Shown here one piece after another: positions 1 through 7,813 of a stretch of 34,103 nt of DNA (position 1 is the first letter of the stretch; each line of letters starts with the position of its first letter). The notes beneath the pieces are model-generated. The model saw only the letters and a list, made by a program, of their open reading frames with translations. It did no database searches and had not been told where the DNA came from. This DNA comes from Candidatus Omnitrophota bacterium (GTDB lineage Bacteria; Omnitrophota; Gorgyraeia; Duberdicusellales; 4484-171): assembly GCA_003154195.1 (NCBI GenBank), contig PMCS01000022.1:1-34103 (forward strand), in the 5' to 3' direction. A program made the position numbers and the translations under genes.

Positions 1-47
1 AAAATTATCGAAGAGAATTTTGGCACGGTTTACGAAGCGGGGCGTAT

Positions 48-1295
48 TTATTCGCTTTCTTTCAAGACCAGAGGAATTATTTCCGATAGGGTTGGATGGA
101 TGAAGGTGCAGTTACGAAGCGCTTCCAGCGGTAAATTATTCTTTAAACAAAGAGAAAATAAACTTATCAAGTCCGCAGCCTGGTTTGAAATTATGCCCGC
201 GCCGAGAAGCTCGTTGTTCTTACCGGTGAGTATCTCGATGAAACCGTCGGTATCGTCGTAGACGTAGGCGGAAGAAAACTTTAAAAAATTAGACCTTAGC
301 GCTTTGTATTCAATGTTTTTTTGCCGCGCCTCGTCTTCCAATAAGCCGACTTTGGCGATTTGCGGTAAGGTAAAGGTGCAATCCGGTATTCCCCGATAAT
401 CCTCGTTTACGTTTTTTTCCGCGATGCTGTCGACGCAAATTTTAGCCTGGTATTCGGCGATATAGGCCAGTTGTTTTTTGCCGTTGATGTCACCGCAGGC
501 GTAAATATTGCCGATATTGGTCCGCATCCCCGCGCCGGTTTTAATCCAGCCTTTTTCGTCCAGGGAAACGCCGACTTTCTCTAAGCCTAAGCCGGAAACG
601 TTGGCGGCACGGCCGGCGGCAAGAATAACCCGGTCGAAAACGTCCAGGTCGTAATCGCCGATATTTTTTGAAGTTTCTATCTTTATCCCCTTTTTTTCCA
701 GGCTCACGCGCAGGCGTCCGGATAAATATGAGTCAAAAAACGGCAAAATATTTTCTTCTTTTTCCACCACCAAGACGTCTTTTTTAAGATTATTCAGTAA
801 CGAAGCGAATTCTAAACCGATACAGCCGGCGCCGACAATCAAAAGTTTATCGCCCGGCGACTCCTCGGCAAACAGGTTTTCGGCAAAAATCGCCCGGGGA
901 TGCCGCAAAACTGCCCTGGGCGAAGAACCGGTCGCGATAACGATATTTCTCGCGCTGACAGTCTCCCTGCCTACCCGCAGCGTAGTCGTATCTTCAAATA
1001 CCGCATGGCCCCAGAAAAGTTTTACGCCTTTAGTTTCCAGGAGACGCAAGGTGCCGTCTTTTATCGAACCGATGGTTTTATTACCGCCGGCTTTGAGGTT
1101 GGCCCAGTTTTTTTCTGATTTAGAATGGGTAAGAAAAAATTTGGCAGGGATGCATCCGCGGTTCAGGCAAACGCCGCCGAAGCCGGCCTTATCTACATCG
1201 ACCAACGCGGCGATCAGACCGGATTTTATCGCCTGTTTAGCGCAAGCTATCCCGGCGGCGCCGGCGCCGATAATGGCAACGTCAAAGACAATCAT
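48..1295 (-). CDS. lpdA: Dihydrolipoamide dehydrogenase-like flavoprotein disulfide reductase
   Basis: This 415-residue protein belongs to the pyridine nucleotide-disulfide oxidoreductase family. It shows an N-terminal FAD-binding GAGAAG motif (about residues 10-15), the redox-active disulfide in GGVCLNRGCIP (Cys43 and Cys48), a central NAD-binding GAGCIGLE motif, a second FAD motif (NIYACGDI), and a C-terminal dimerisation domain with the catalytic HPTLSE motif. These residues are those of dihydrolipoamide dehydrogenase, which reoxidises lipoamide in 2-oxoacid dehydrogenase or glycine-cleavage complexes. It is 40-50 residues shorter than usual, mainly just after the disulfide region. No E1 or E2 gene is visible here, so the partner complex is unknown; mercuric or glutathione-type reductases are less likely. 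There is no good Shine-Dalgarno before the ATG, and a palindromic repeat separates it from the isocitrate dehydrogenase gene upstream. Confidence 0.85.
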   Translation of the reverse strand: MIVFDVAIIGAGAAGIACAKQAIKSGLIAALVDVDKAGFGGVCLNRGCIPAKFFLTHSKSEKNWANLKAGGNKTIGSIKDGTLRLLETKGVKLFWGHAVFEDTTTLRVGRETVSARNIVIATGSSPRAVLRHPRAIFAENLFAEESPGDKLLIVGAGCIGLEFASLLNNLKKDVLVVEKEENILPFFDSYLSGRLRVSLEKKGIKIETSKNIGDYDLDVFDRVILAAGRAANVSGLGLEKVGVSLDEKGWIKTGAGMRTNIGNIYACGDINGKKQLAYIAEYQAKICVDSIAEKNVNEDYRGIPDCTFTLPQIAKVGLLEDEARQKNIEYKALRSNFLKFSSAYVYDDTDGFIEILTGKNNELLGAGIISNQAADLISLFSLCLKNNLPLEALRNCTFIHPTLSEIIPLVLKESE

Positions 1296-1311
1296 AATGG
1301 GTCAAAAACTT

Positions 1312-1430
1312 GGTTAGGGTAAGGGTAATGATGCCCGTATGGGTTAGGGTCAAGGTAAAGGCTTAAGAAATTGTTTTAAGCCCTAACCCTTACCTTTACC
1401 CATACCGGCTTCCTTGCCCTAGCCTTAACC
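1312..1430. repeat. GGTTAGGGT hexamer hairpin repeat, copy 1
   Basis: A 119-base imperfect inverted repeat fills the spacer between icd and lpdA. Its left arm is built from GGTTAG/GGTAAG-like hexamers and its right arm from the complementary CCTTAC/CCCTAA units, closing on GGCTTAA...TTAAGCC. It starts 2 bases after the icd stop codon. A second copy lies at 31347-31463 in the opposite orientation, with a different but still self-complementary apex. No coding potential is apparent. Confidence 0.85.
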
Positions 1431-1432
1431 GA

Positions 1433-2524
1433 TTATCTGCTCTTTGCTTTTATTTCCTTAATAATCGCCTGCGTCATTTCCTTGGTGCCGACGGCAGTCG
1501 GGTCATTCCTATCGGGTTTTAAATCGTAGGTCACGGATTTACCTTTTTTAATCACCGCCAGCACCGCTTTTTCTAAAATCTCCGCCTTTTTCGTAAGGCC
1601 CAGGTGTTTTAACATCAGGCCGGCGGAAAGGATTGTCGCGGTCGGGTTGACCTTATTTTTTCCCGCGTATTTAGGCGCCGAGCCGTGTACCGGTTCGAAC
1701 AGAGCTGTTTCCGTGCCCATGTTGGCTCCGGCGGCGATGCCCAGGCCGCCGATAAGGCCGGCGCATAAGTCGGAAATAATATCCCCGTAAAGATTGGGTA
1801 AGACCAGGACATCAAACGCTTGAGGCCTCATTACCAGCTGCATCGAAAGATTATCCACAATGACATCACCTGATTCGATATCGGGGTATAAGGAAGCGAC
1901 TTCCTGAAAAGTCCTTAAGAAAAGTCCGTCGGTAAATTTCATAATATTGGCTTTGTGAACGCAGGTGACTTTTTTGCGGTTTTCTTTTTTTGCTAATTCA
2001 AAAGCGTAGCGGGTGATGCGGTCGCAGGCGAATTGGGAAAAGGGTTTTATCGATATGGCGCTTCCCGGCCTTACTTTTTTTTCGCTTATATTGTTGATGC
2101 GGGTAATCAAATCTTCCGTAGCCGGTTCCCCTTCCTGGAACTCCACGCCGGTATATAAATCTTCGCTGTTTTCTCTTACGATAAGGAGATTGGTGCCGGG
2201 GTATTTTGAATTTGTCCCTTCGATGTAATAGGACGGACGCACGCAGGCGAAAAGATCCAATTCCTGCCGGAGCGCTACATTGATGGAACGAAAACCCTTG
2301 CCCACCGGAGTAGTAATCGGGCCCTTGAGGGCAACCTTGTTTCTTTTTATCGATTCAAGCGTTTCCCTGGGGAGCAGGCTCCCCTTTTCTTTTAACGCCG
2401 GTTCGCCCGCTAAGGCAATTTCCCAATCGATATCTACGCCTAAAGCGTCAATGCAATCCTGGGCCGCTTTCGCGACCTCCGGGCCTACGCCGTCACCGGG
2501 GATAAGAGTAACTTTTTGTTTCAT
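1433..2524 (-). CDS. icd: Isocitrate dehydrogenase
   Basis: This 363-residue enzyme of the isocitrate/isopropylmalate dehydrogenase family oxidatively decarboxylates isocitrate to 2-oxoglutarate. The N-terminus has the family IPGDGVGPEV loop. The substrate segment SINVALRQELDLFACVRP has the Ser-x-Asn-x-x-x-Arg signature of isocitrate rather than isopropylmalate enzymes, and VRENSEDLYTGVE follows. The nucleotide region reads HGSAPKYAGKNKVNP, with Lys-Tyr where NADP-dependent enzymes carry them (NAD enzymes usually have Asp), so NADP use is inferred. The size matches the compact class rather than the 416-residue E. coli type. Its ATG overlaps the pilT stop codon (ATGA), implying translational coupling to pilT. 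Confidence 0.9.
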   Translation of the reverse strand: MKQKVTLIPGDGVGPEVAKAAQDCIDALGVDIDWEIALAGEPALKEKGSLLPRETLESIKRNKVALKGPITTPVGKGFRSINVALRQELDLFACVRPSYYIEGTNSKYPGTNLLIVRENSEDLYTGVEFQEGEPATEDLITRINNISEKKVRPGSAISIKPFSQFACDRITRYAFELAKKENRKKVTCVHKANIMKFTDGLFLRTFQEVASLYPDIESGDVIVDNLSMQLVMRPQAFDVLVLPNLYGDIISDLCAGLIGGLGIAAGANMGTETALFEPVHGSAPKYAGKNKVNPTATILSAGLMLKHLGLTKKAEILEKAVLAVIKKGKSVTYDLKPDRNDPTAVGTKEMTQAIIKEIKAKSR

Positions 2525-3570
2525 AGGCTCTCGAACTCCGCAACATTCTTAACTTTCGATATGGCTGTTTCTTTGGTAATGATACCTTTTTTATACAAAG
2601 TTTTAAGGCATTTATCCATGGTATGCATCCCGTATTGCGCGCCCATCTGAATCAGGGAAGGGATCTGCGCTACTTCGCCTTCCCGGATGAGATTCCGGAT
2701 ACCCGGAGTCGCGACCATGACTTCCGTGGCCAGGATTCTTCCTATGCCGTCGGCGCGCGATAACAGCAATTGTGAAACAACACCTTGTAGGGAATCAGCA
2801 AGCTGAACCCTGACCTGTTTCTGCTGATGAGAAGGAAATACGTCGATAATTCTCTGAACCGTCTGGGGTGCGTCAGGCGTATGGAGTGTGGCTAAAACAA
2901 GGTGGCCGGTTTCCGCGGCCGTTAAGGTCGTTGATATCGTTTCCAGGTCGCGCATTTCTCCTACGACGATAACATTGGGGTCCTGGCGCAAGGCGCGCTT
3001 AAGCGCCTCAGGAAAAGAATGGGTATCGGAATAAACTTCACGCTGTTTTACTACGCTTCGTTTATTGACATGAAAAAATTCTATCGGGTCTTCGATGCAG
3101 ATGATTATTTCTTCCCGTTCGGAGTTAATCACATCGAGCATCGCCGCCATGGTAGTACTTTTACCCATACCCGTCGGCCCGGTAATTAACACTAAACCGT
3201 TCGGCTTTCGGATAAAATCATAAGCGGCCTTGGGTACACCCAAATCATCGATGCTGGGGATATTTCGGGGTATACGGCGGAACGCTCCTTCTACATTGCC
3301 TTTCTGAAAATGAACGTTAATCCTGAACCGGTCTACCTCCGGCACGGAAAAAGAGAAGTCAAGTTCTCTGTCCCTTTCAAAAACAGCTTTTTGTTCGTCG
3401 TTGAGGATACTGTACATCAAAGACTTGGTATCTTCTGGCGATAAAGACGGAAAATCGGTCATTACCAGCTTTCCGTCAATGCGCAGCATCGGCGGCGTGT
3501 TTACGGTAAGATGCAGATCGCTGGCTCCCCGGTCCATACATAGCTTGATGAGAGTAATTATATTTAACAT
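2521..3570 (-). CDS. pilT: Type IV pilus twitching motility ATPase PilT
   Basis: This 349-residue secretion-superfamily ATPase powers pilus retraction as a cytoplasmic hexamer. The N-terminal PAS-like domain includes the GASDLHLTV signature. The RecA-like domain carries Walker A GPTGMGKSTT (about residue 130), the Asp box CIEDPIEF, Walker B IVVGEMRDLET and the His box TGHLVLATLHT. Near the C-terminus is GIRNLIREG, corresponding to the AIRNLIRE motif that distinguishes PilT from assembly ATPases (PilB/GspE). The length fits PilT/PilU exactly. The ATG has a strong Shine-Dalgarno, GAGGGGTG, directly upstream. A GATGATC repeat separates it from the aconitase-family gene. No other pilus genes are in the window. 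Confidence 0.93.
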   Translation of the reverse strand: MLNIITLIKLCMDRGASDLHLTVNTPPMLRIDGKLVMTDFPSLSPEDTKSLMYSILNDEQKAVFERDRELDFSFSVPEVDRFRINVHFQKGNVEGAFRRIPRNIPSIDDLGVPKAAYDFIRKPNGLVLITGPTGMGKSTTMAAMLDVINSEREEIIICIEDPIEFFHVNKRSVVKQREVYSDTHSFPEALKRALRQDPNVIVVGEMRDLETISTTLTAAETGHLVLATLHTPDAPQTVQRIIDVFPSHQQKQVRVQLADSLQGVVSQLLLSRADGIGRILATEVMVATPGIRNLIREGEVAQIPSLIQMGAQYGMHTMDKCLKTLYKKGIITKETAISKVKNVAEFESL

Positions 3571-3586
3571 GTCACCCCTCTTTTAT

Positions 3587-3637
3587 ACGTTGATGATCAC
3601 AGATTAGAAGATGCTGATGATCACAGATGCGCGATCA
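3587..3637. repeat. GATGATC-family intergenic repeat, copy A (half element)
   Basis: A roughly 50-base copy lies between the aconitase-family gene and pilT, with two TGATGATCACAGAT units flanking AGAAGATGC. Its edge overlaps the upstream gene: the TGA stop at 3635-3637 is part of the repeat's TGATCGC unit. The other edge is 17 bases before the pilT ATG, leaving only the Shine-Dalgarno. It resembles one arm plus the centre of the full-length copies at 12631 and 19421. Confidence 0.85.
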
Positions 3638-4879
3638 AAGGTACGCTCGCGGGTCGGTGATTCTCCCTCTCAGGGCTGACGCCGCTACCGTTGCCGGAGA
3701 CGCTAAATATACCGACGCGTTGGCATTTCCCATAATTCCGCGGCGGTTATCATTTGCCGTGGAGATAACCACATCTCCGTCGGCCGGGATGCCGCAGTGA
3801 TTGCCTTCGCAAGGCCCATATCCCGGCACAAGAATCATGCCTCCCGCCCCGGCGATCGTTTTTATAAATCCTTTAGCTAAAGCCCGCAGGAATATTTCCT
3901 GCGTCGCCGGCGCGGTATAGAATTTTACGTCAGGATGTATCTTCCTCCCTCTTAAAATTTTAGCAGTAATTTCTAAATCTTCAAGCCTTGAGTTTGTCGG
4001 CCCCCCCAGGAACGCTTCGTTGATAACTAAACCTTTGAGCGAGCCGACATCCGCGCAAGCATAAGTATCCGCCGGTTTTACCACTAAAGGAGAGAGCTTC
4101 GATATATCAAGAACGATAACTTTTTCATAAGCGCAATTATTGTCCGCGTAAACGCCGTCGCGTTTTTTGATGCCGATTCCGGAAAGCCAGGCAAATGTTT
4201 TTTTGTCGGCGGGGATAACAGCGCATTCGGCCGACAGGCACGCGCTCATGGAACAAATAGTAAAACGGGCGTCCATCGACAAGGCGTCTACGACGGCGCC
4301 GGTAAATTCAATCGCCCGCCCGGCCGTTACAACGCCGCTGATTTTATTTATGAAATCAAACATAATATCTTTAGCAAAAACACCCCGCGGGATCCGGCCG
4401 TTCAGGATAACTTTAATCGTCGGCGGCACCGTAATGGTTATCTCGCCTTGAGACAGCAGGCCCGCCAAAGCGGCAGGCGTTACGTTAAATGATGCCGCGG
4501 CCAGCGCCCCCAGGCTTAAAGCGGCGTTGTCGGCGGCCAGAATGAGTTTACCGGGCAAGGCAAGCCCAAGGCCGGCGACGACATGCACGGAAATACCGTT
4601 AGGGGCATCGAAAAATGAAATCTTATTTTCCCCGGCAAATTTCCTCATCCGGGATTGTATCGCCGAATCTTCCACCCGGGGAGAGGGGCCGCCATGGTCG
4701 ATAAAGGCGGCATATTTTTTGGGGATGACAATACGGTTGGCGGATATTTTTTCAATAACAGAAATGGTTGTGGCATCGTTAGAGAAGCAAAAATCTACTT
4801 TGCATCGCGCCGTATCCCCCGCTTTTAAAGAAGCGGAAGCATGAGAGGAAATAATTTTTTCGATTATTGTCTGTACCAT
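3635..4879 (-). CDS. LeuC/aconitase-family protein with degenerate active site
   Basis: This 414-residue protein aligns end to end with the large subunit of 3-isopropylmalate dehydratase/homoaconitase by landmarks: the PGKLILAADN region, the TNSRLEDLE helix, an ILRGRKIHPDVKFYTAPAT strand, and the ISTANDNRRGIMG and YLASPATVAASALRG C-terminus. Key residues are replaced. The cluster-ligand SCTNSR is GPTNSR (Cys to Pro). The PGCSxC pair is PGYGPC (first Cys to Tyr) with an extra Cys four residues on. GDSHT is ADNAA, and SNRNF is ANDNR. A normal [4Fe-4S] dehydratase is therefore unlikely, although the frame is intact. No small subunit (leuD) is nearby. It sits between aspC and pilT. Its exact function is unknown; a pseudoenzyme or altered lyase is inferred. 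Confidence 0.75.
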   Translation of the reverse strand: MVQTIIEKIISSHASASLKAGDTARCKVDFCFSNDATTISVIEKISANRIVIPKKYAAFIDHGGPSPRVEDSAIQSRMRKFAGENKISFFDAPNGISVHVVAGLGLALPGKLILAADNAALSLGALAAASFNVTPAALAGLLSQGEITITVPPTIKVILNGRIPRGVFAKDIMFDFINKISGVVTAGRAIEFTGAVVDALSMDARFTICSMSACLSAECAVIPADKKTFAWLSGIGIKKRDGVYADNNCAYEKVIVLDISKLSPLVVKPADTYACADVGSLKGLVINEAFLGGPTNSRLEDLEITAKILRGRKIHPDVKFYTAPATQEIFLRALAKGFIKTIAGAGGMILVPGYGPCEGNHCGIPADGDVVISTANDNRRGIMGNANASVYLASPATVAASALRGRITDPRAYL

Positions 4880-4892
4880 ATTTTTTTCTTCG

Positions 4893-4934
4893 TAATTCGG
4901 CTACTGCCTCACTGCGTTCGGCGAAGTCTCATTA
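4893..4934. repeat. TAATGAG/CCGAATTA-type palindromic repeat, copy 1
   Basis: This 42-base unit, bounded by TAAT and ATTA, reads TAATTCGGCTACTGCCTC at one end and TTCGGCGAAGTCTCATTA at the other. The same two ends recur at 10688-10747 and 10790-10848 around different central stems. It lies 13 bases upstream of the LeuC-like start codon. Confidence 0.75.
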
Positions 4935-5056
4935 AAAATATCCGTCATCCGCTTCGCCCCTACTCGCCTGGATATCGTGAAAATATCCGAAGGATATTTT
5001 CACGAAGCTTGCGGGACTCCGCTTACGCTTCGCGGATGGGGAAAATTAAAAATTAT
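4935..5056. other. Spacer with perfect hairpin between aspC and the LeuC-like gene
   Basis: The remainder of this spacer contains a 14-bp perfect hairpin at 4975-5005 with a 3-base loop (arms TCGTGAAAATATCC and its complement), then GC-rich CGCTTACGCTTCGCGGATG sequence related to other short hairpins in the window. No U-tract follows on the transcribed minus strand, so a standard terminator is unlikely. No gene is seen. Confidence 0.6.
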
Positions 5057-6211
5057 TTAGTTAAGCGTATGAAGAAAATTTTTTATCCGTTCGATGCCCT
5101 TTTCGATATTGGGCATAGAAGTCGCGAAGCTTAAGCGCGCGAAACCTTCGGCGCCAAATGAATCAGCGGGGATAACCGAGACTAACTGCTCGTCGAGAAG
5201 CCGGGACGAAAATTCCAGGGAAGATAACCCAGTTTTTTTAATATCGCAGAACATATAAAATGTTCCCTCAGGTTTTAAAGGGGTTATCTTTTTGAGGTGG
5301 GACAGTCCGTTAAATAAAATGTTTCTCCTTTTCTCGAATTCTTTTACCATGTCGTCGGCCCACTGCCGGTTTCTGAAAGCCGCCGTCGCCGCGCGCTGGG
5401 CGATCGAAGAAGCGCAGGAAGTCGTGTGGTCGATTACCTTGGAGGCTTGTTCCACAAAAGAAGAACCGGCGGCTAAATAACCCAAGCGCCAACCGGTCAT
5501 GGAGAAAGCCTTGGAAAAACCGTTTATGGTAATCGTATAATCGCCGGCCCCGGGGAATGAAGCGAAACTAAAATGTTTCTTCCCGTCATAGGTAAGCGTT
5601 TCGTATATCTCATCGCTTAAAACAAAGATGTTTTTATCTTTAACTGTTTCGTAGATCTCTTTTAAGTTTTCATAATCGTAGGTTGCGCCGGTAGGGTTAT
5701 TGGGATAATTCAGGATAAGCATTCTCGTCTTTTTGGTAATCGCCTTGTTCAAGGAATCTATGCTTATCCTGAAATTATCTTTTGGCCGGGTTTTAATAAA
5801 TTTGGCCTTCGCTCCCGCAAGCCCGACCATCTCCGGGTAGCTGACCCAATAGGGTGCGGGGATGATCACTTCATCGCCCTTGCCGGACGCCGTTAAGATC
5901 GCCGCGAAAATAGCATATTTAGCTCCGCTGGTTACGATGATATTTTTTGTTTCATAATTCAGGTTATTTTCTTCCCGCAGTTTCTTTATTATCGCTTCTC
6001 TTAATTCAACCGTTCCCGCGGAAGGGGTGTATTTAGTGAACCCTTCGCTGATCGCCCGGACCGCTTCTTCTTTTATAAAATCAGGAGTATCGAAATCCGG
6101 CTCGCCGGCGGCAAAATTTACCACGTCTTTGCCTTCCTTAATCAACTTCTTAGTCAACGCGGTAAGTTTTAAAGTATTGGATTGGTTTAAGGAAAGTACT
6201 CTGGGGTTCAT
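5057..6211 (-). CDS. aspC: Aspartate aminotransferase (class I/II, PLP-dependent)
   Basis: This 384-residue fold-type I aminotransferase interconverts aspartate/2-oxoglutarate and oxaloacetate/glutamate. Visible motifs are FAAGEPDFDTP near the N-terminus, YTPSAGTVELREAI, NYPNNPTGA (cofactor-binding Asn), SDEIYE (Asp pairing with the pyridine nitrogen), the Schiff-base lysine in FSKAFSMTGWRLGY (about residue 232), and the substrate-carboxylate arginine in FARLSFA. Length and spacing match the I-gamma aspartate aminotransferase subgroup; some members also use prephenate or aromatic amino acids, so specificity is inferred. The ATG has no close Shine-Dalgarno; a GGGAG lies about 16 bases upstream. 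Four short hairpins separate it from rplQ. Confidence 0.88.
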   Translation of the reverse strand: MNPRVLSLNQSNTLKLTALTKKLIKEGKDVVNFAAGEPDFDTPDFIKEEAVRAISEGFTKYTPSAGTVELREAIIKKLREENNLNYETKNIIVTSGAKYAIFAAILTASGKGDEVIIPAPYWVSYPEMVGLAGAKAKFIKTRPKDNFRISIDSLNKAITKKTRMLILNYPNNPTGATYDYENLKEIYETVKDKNIFVLSDEIYETLTYDGKKHFSFASFPGAGDYTITINGFSKAFSMTGWRLGYLAAGSSFVEQASKVIDHTTSCASSIAQRAATAAFRNRQWADDMVKEFEKRRNILFNGLSHLKKITPLKPEGTFYMFCDIKKTGLSSLEFSSRLLDEQLVSVIPADSFGAEGFARLSFATSMPNIEKGIERIKNFLHTLN

Positions 6212-6239
6212 AAATAAACTTGTTTGCTCCCTGCTGTCT

Positions 6240-6317
6240 TACCGCAGGTACCCTTGCAAAAGGGAAAGGTTGAAAACCGCAGGTTTTCAAATGGATAAAA
6301 GAATTCCGTAAGGAATT
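6240..6317. other. Cluster of four short hairpins between rplQ and aspC
   Basis: Four small inverted repeats follow each other: TACC-GCA-GGTA (6240-6250), CCCTT-GCAA-AAGGG (6251-6264), a 9-bp stem TTGAAAACC-GCA-GGTTTTCAA (6270-6290) and AATTCC-GTAA-GGAATT (6302-6317). The stems differ in sequence but the loops are alike. The last one, next to the rplQ stop, is followed on the minus strand by CTTTT and might act as a weak terminator or 3' stabiliser. Confidence 0.65.
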
Positions 6318-6320
6318 ATT

Positions 6321-6842
6321 TTATTTATCTTTCTCTCTTCGGAAAATCTTTTTTACGCCGGCGAAGACTCCCTTTGCGGGTTTATCCGTCGCTTTCTGGT
6401 CGTGAAAATGCTCTTTTTTTACTTCGTGTATTTCGTCTTTTTTGGTTTCTACCGTCTTTTTTTCTTTTAATTTTTTTTCTTTTTTCTCTATTTTGGTCAA
6501 CTCTAAGATAGCCAGCTTTGCCCCGTCGCCTTTGCGGAACCCTAAATCTATAACGCGGGTATAGCCGCCGGGGATATCCTTAAAACGGGGGCCGATATCA
6601 TCGAACAACCGTTTAACCAGAGCATGGTCGGGAAGCAATTGAAAACTCAATCGCTTGGCATGGAGGTCGCCCCTTTTCGCCCAGCTAATCAGCTTGTCCA
6701 CCCAGGGGCGGATGCCTTTAGCTTTCGATTCGGTAGTGACGATCCGTTCGCTGATAATGACTGCCCGCAGCATAGAACGTATAAAAGCTTTTCTCTCGGC
6801 GCGGGAACGATTAAACTTTTCACTTTTTTTTCTATGTCTCAT
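6321..6842 (-). CDS. rplQ: 50S ribosomal protein L17, with long charged C-terminal tail
   Basis: Residues 1 to about 115 are the L17 domain: MRHRKKSEKFNRSRAERKAF, then the RGDLHAKR and PGGYTRVIDLGFRKGDGAK signatures. L17 lies near the peptide exit tunnel on the 50S subunit. A Lys/Glu-rich tail of about 58 residues follows, ending in KGVFAGVKKIFRREKDK; many bacterial L17 proteins end near residue 115-130. The gene normally follows rpoA immediately, but here it is separated from it by about 4 kb of ankyrin and other genes. It has its own Shine-Dalgarno (GAGGATAAG before ATG) and an apparent promoter at 6974-7001. The tail is low complexity and may be poorly conserved. Confidence 0.96.
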   Translation of the reverse strand: MRHRKKSEKFNRSRAERKAFIRSMLRAVIISERIVTTESKAKGIRPWVDKLISWAKRGDLHAKRLSFQLLPDHALVKRLFDDIGPRFKDIPGGYTRVIDLGFRKGDGAKLAILELTKIEKKEKKLKEKKTVETKKDEIHEVKKEHFHDQKATDKPAKGVFAGVKKIFRREKDK

Positions 6843-6910
6843 CTTATCCTCGCTTTTTATATTTTCAGTACAATGCCGATACCTTCCCTTACTAATCGAG
6901 CAATCTTTTT

Positions 6911-6960
6911 CCCTGCCGAAGGGCAGGGTGGACAGGAAAATTCCTAAACTAATTTTCCTG
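6911..6960. other. Two tandem hairpins in the rplQ leader
   Basis: Between the predicted promoter and rplQ lie CCCTGCC-GAAG-GGCAGGG (6911-6928, 7-bp stem) and CAGGAAAATT-N8-AATTTTCCTG (6933-6960, 10-bp stem). They would sit in the 5' untranslated RNA of rplQ. They resemble the short hairpins elsewhere in the window rather than a known r-protein autoregulatory structure. Confidence 0.6.
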
Positions 6961-6973
6961 TTAAGAGTATAGT

Positions 6974-7001
6974 ATTATACCCCCGATGCTCTTAAAATCA
7001 A
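6974..7001 (-). promoter_or_regulatory. Predicted sigma70-type promoter for rplQ
   Basis: On the minus strand a TTGATT -35 element (6996-7001) is followed after 16 bases by a perfect TATAAT -10 (6974-6979). The start would lie about 120 bases upstream of the rplQ ATG. The site is immediately downstream of the last ankyrin gene and would restore independent expression to rplQ after its separation from rpoA. This rests on sequence match only. Confidence 0.55.
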
Positions 7002-7029
7002 TAATTTTTTCGGTTTTTTAGTCTACAGG

Positions 7030-7755
7030 CTACCTTACAGCTCCCGCATCCTTCAGCAAACGGACGATTTCACTATGCCCATTCTGTGCCGCCAGCATTA
7101 AGGCAGTCGCGTCATTGTCATCTTTAGCGTTGGTATCGGCGCCGTGGGCCAATAAGACTTTGACGGTTTCGATATGGTTCTTTTCGCTCTCGCCATTATC
7201 CTTGACGACCAGCCGAGCAACTGCTAATTGGTCCAAGGCACCGCGATTTTCATACCCCGCTGCCCACATCAGGACGGTTCTACCGTGGTTACCTCTCTCA
7301 TTGATATTGGCGCCGTTGGCCAGCAAGACCTTTACGATTTCAGTATGCCCTTCCTGCGCCGCGGTTATCAAAGCGGTCCAGCCATCGTTAATTTTTTCGT
7401 TGACCTGGGCACCGTTAGCTAATAAGACCGCGACGGTTTCAGGATGCCCGTTCGACGCGGCACAGAACAAGGCGGTAAAACCAAATTTGTTTCTCAGATT
7501 GACCATTGCGCCCCTGGCCAGCAAGACTTTGACGGTTTCCGTGTGCCCGTTCGATGCGGCCAAGGCCAAGGCGGTCGAACCAGTCATATCCTTCGCATTG
7601 ACGTCGGCATTTCGGGAAAGCAAATCCGTGACGATTTCGGTCTGCCCGCGCACGGCGGCATCAGTTAACTTCTGATTCAAATCCTCCGCGAAAGCGGTAA
7701 CCGAAATAAATAACATCAATAATACAATTCCGCTGCCTATTTTCATCCGCGACAT
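7030..7755 (-). CDS. Exported ankyrin-repeat protein (six repeats)
   Basis: From the preferred start this protein has 241 residues. It begins with a Sec signal peptide (MSRMKIGSGIVLLMLFISVT, then AFA before EDLNQ), so the mature protein is probably periplasmic or surface-exposed. About six ankyrin repeats of 33 residues follow, with the TALxxAAxxGHxExVxxLLxxGAxVN consensus. The fifth is interrupted by an insertion of about 20 residues (after MWAAGYENRG). The mature part opens with EDLNQKL and closes with EIVRLLKDAGAV, the same cap sequences seen inside and at the end of the larger ankyrin gene upstream. The start at 7755 is chosen because GAAGGGGGCA precedes it and it places the signal peptide correctly; an in-frame ATG at 7791 would add 12 charged residues. 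Ankyrin repeats bind proteins; the partner is unknown. Confidence 0.8.
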   Translation of the reverse strand: MSRMKIGSGIVLLMLFISVTAFAEDLNQKLTDAAVRGQTEIVTDLLSRNADVNAKDMTGSTALALAASNGHTETVKVLLARGAMVNLRNKFGFTALFCAASNGHPETVAVLLANGAQVNEKINDGWTALITAAQEGHTEIVKVLLANGANINERGNHGRTVLMWAAGYENRGALDQLAVARLVVKDNGESEKNHIETVKVLLAHGADTNAKDDNDATALMLAAQNGHSEIVRLLKDAGAVR

Positions 7756-7813
7756 CCCGTTGCCCCCTTCTTCCCGCTGCTTCTTATTCATTAATCTCTA
7801 CTCTGTATTTTCT

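Noticed and set aside
1312-1430. Telomere-like TTAGGG repeat suggesting a linear replicon end
   Set aside because: The hexamers are degenerate, arranged as a hairpin and embedded between two genes, with a second copy also internal.
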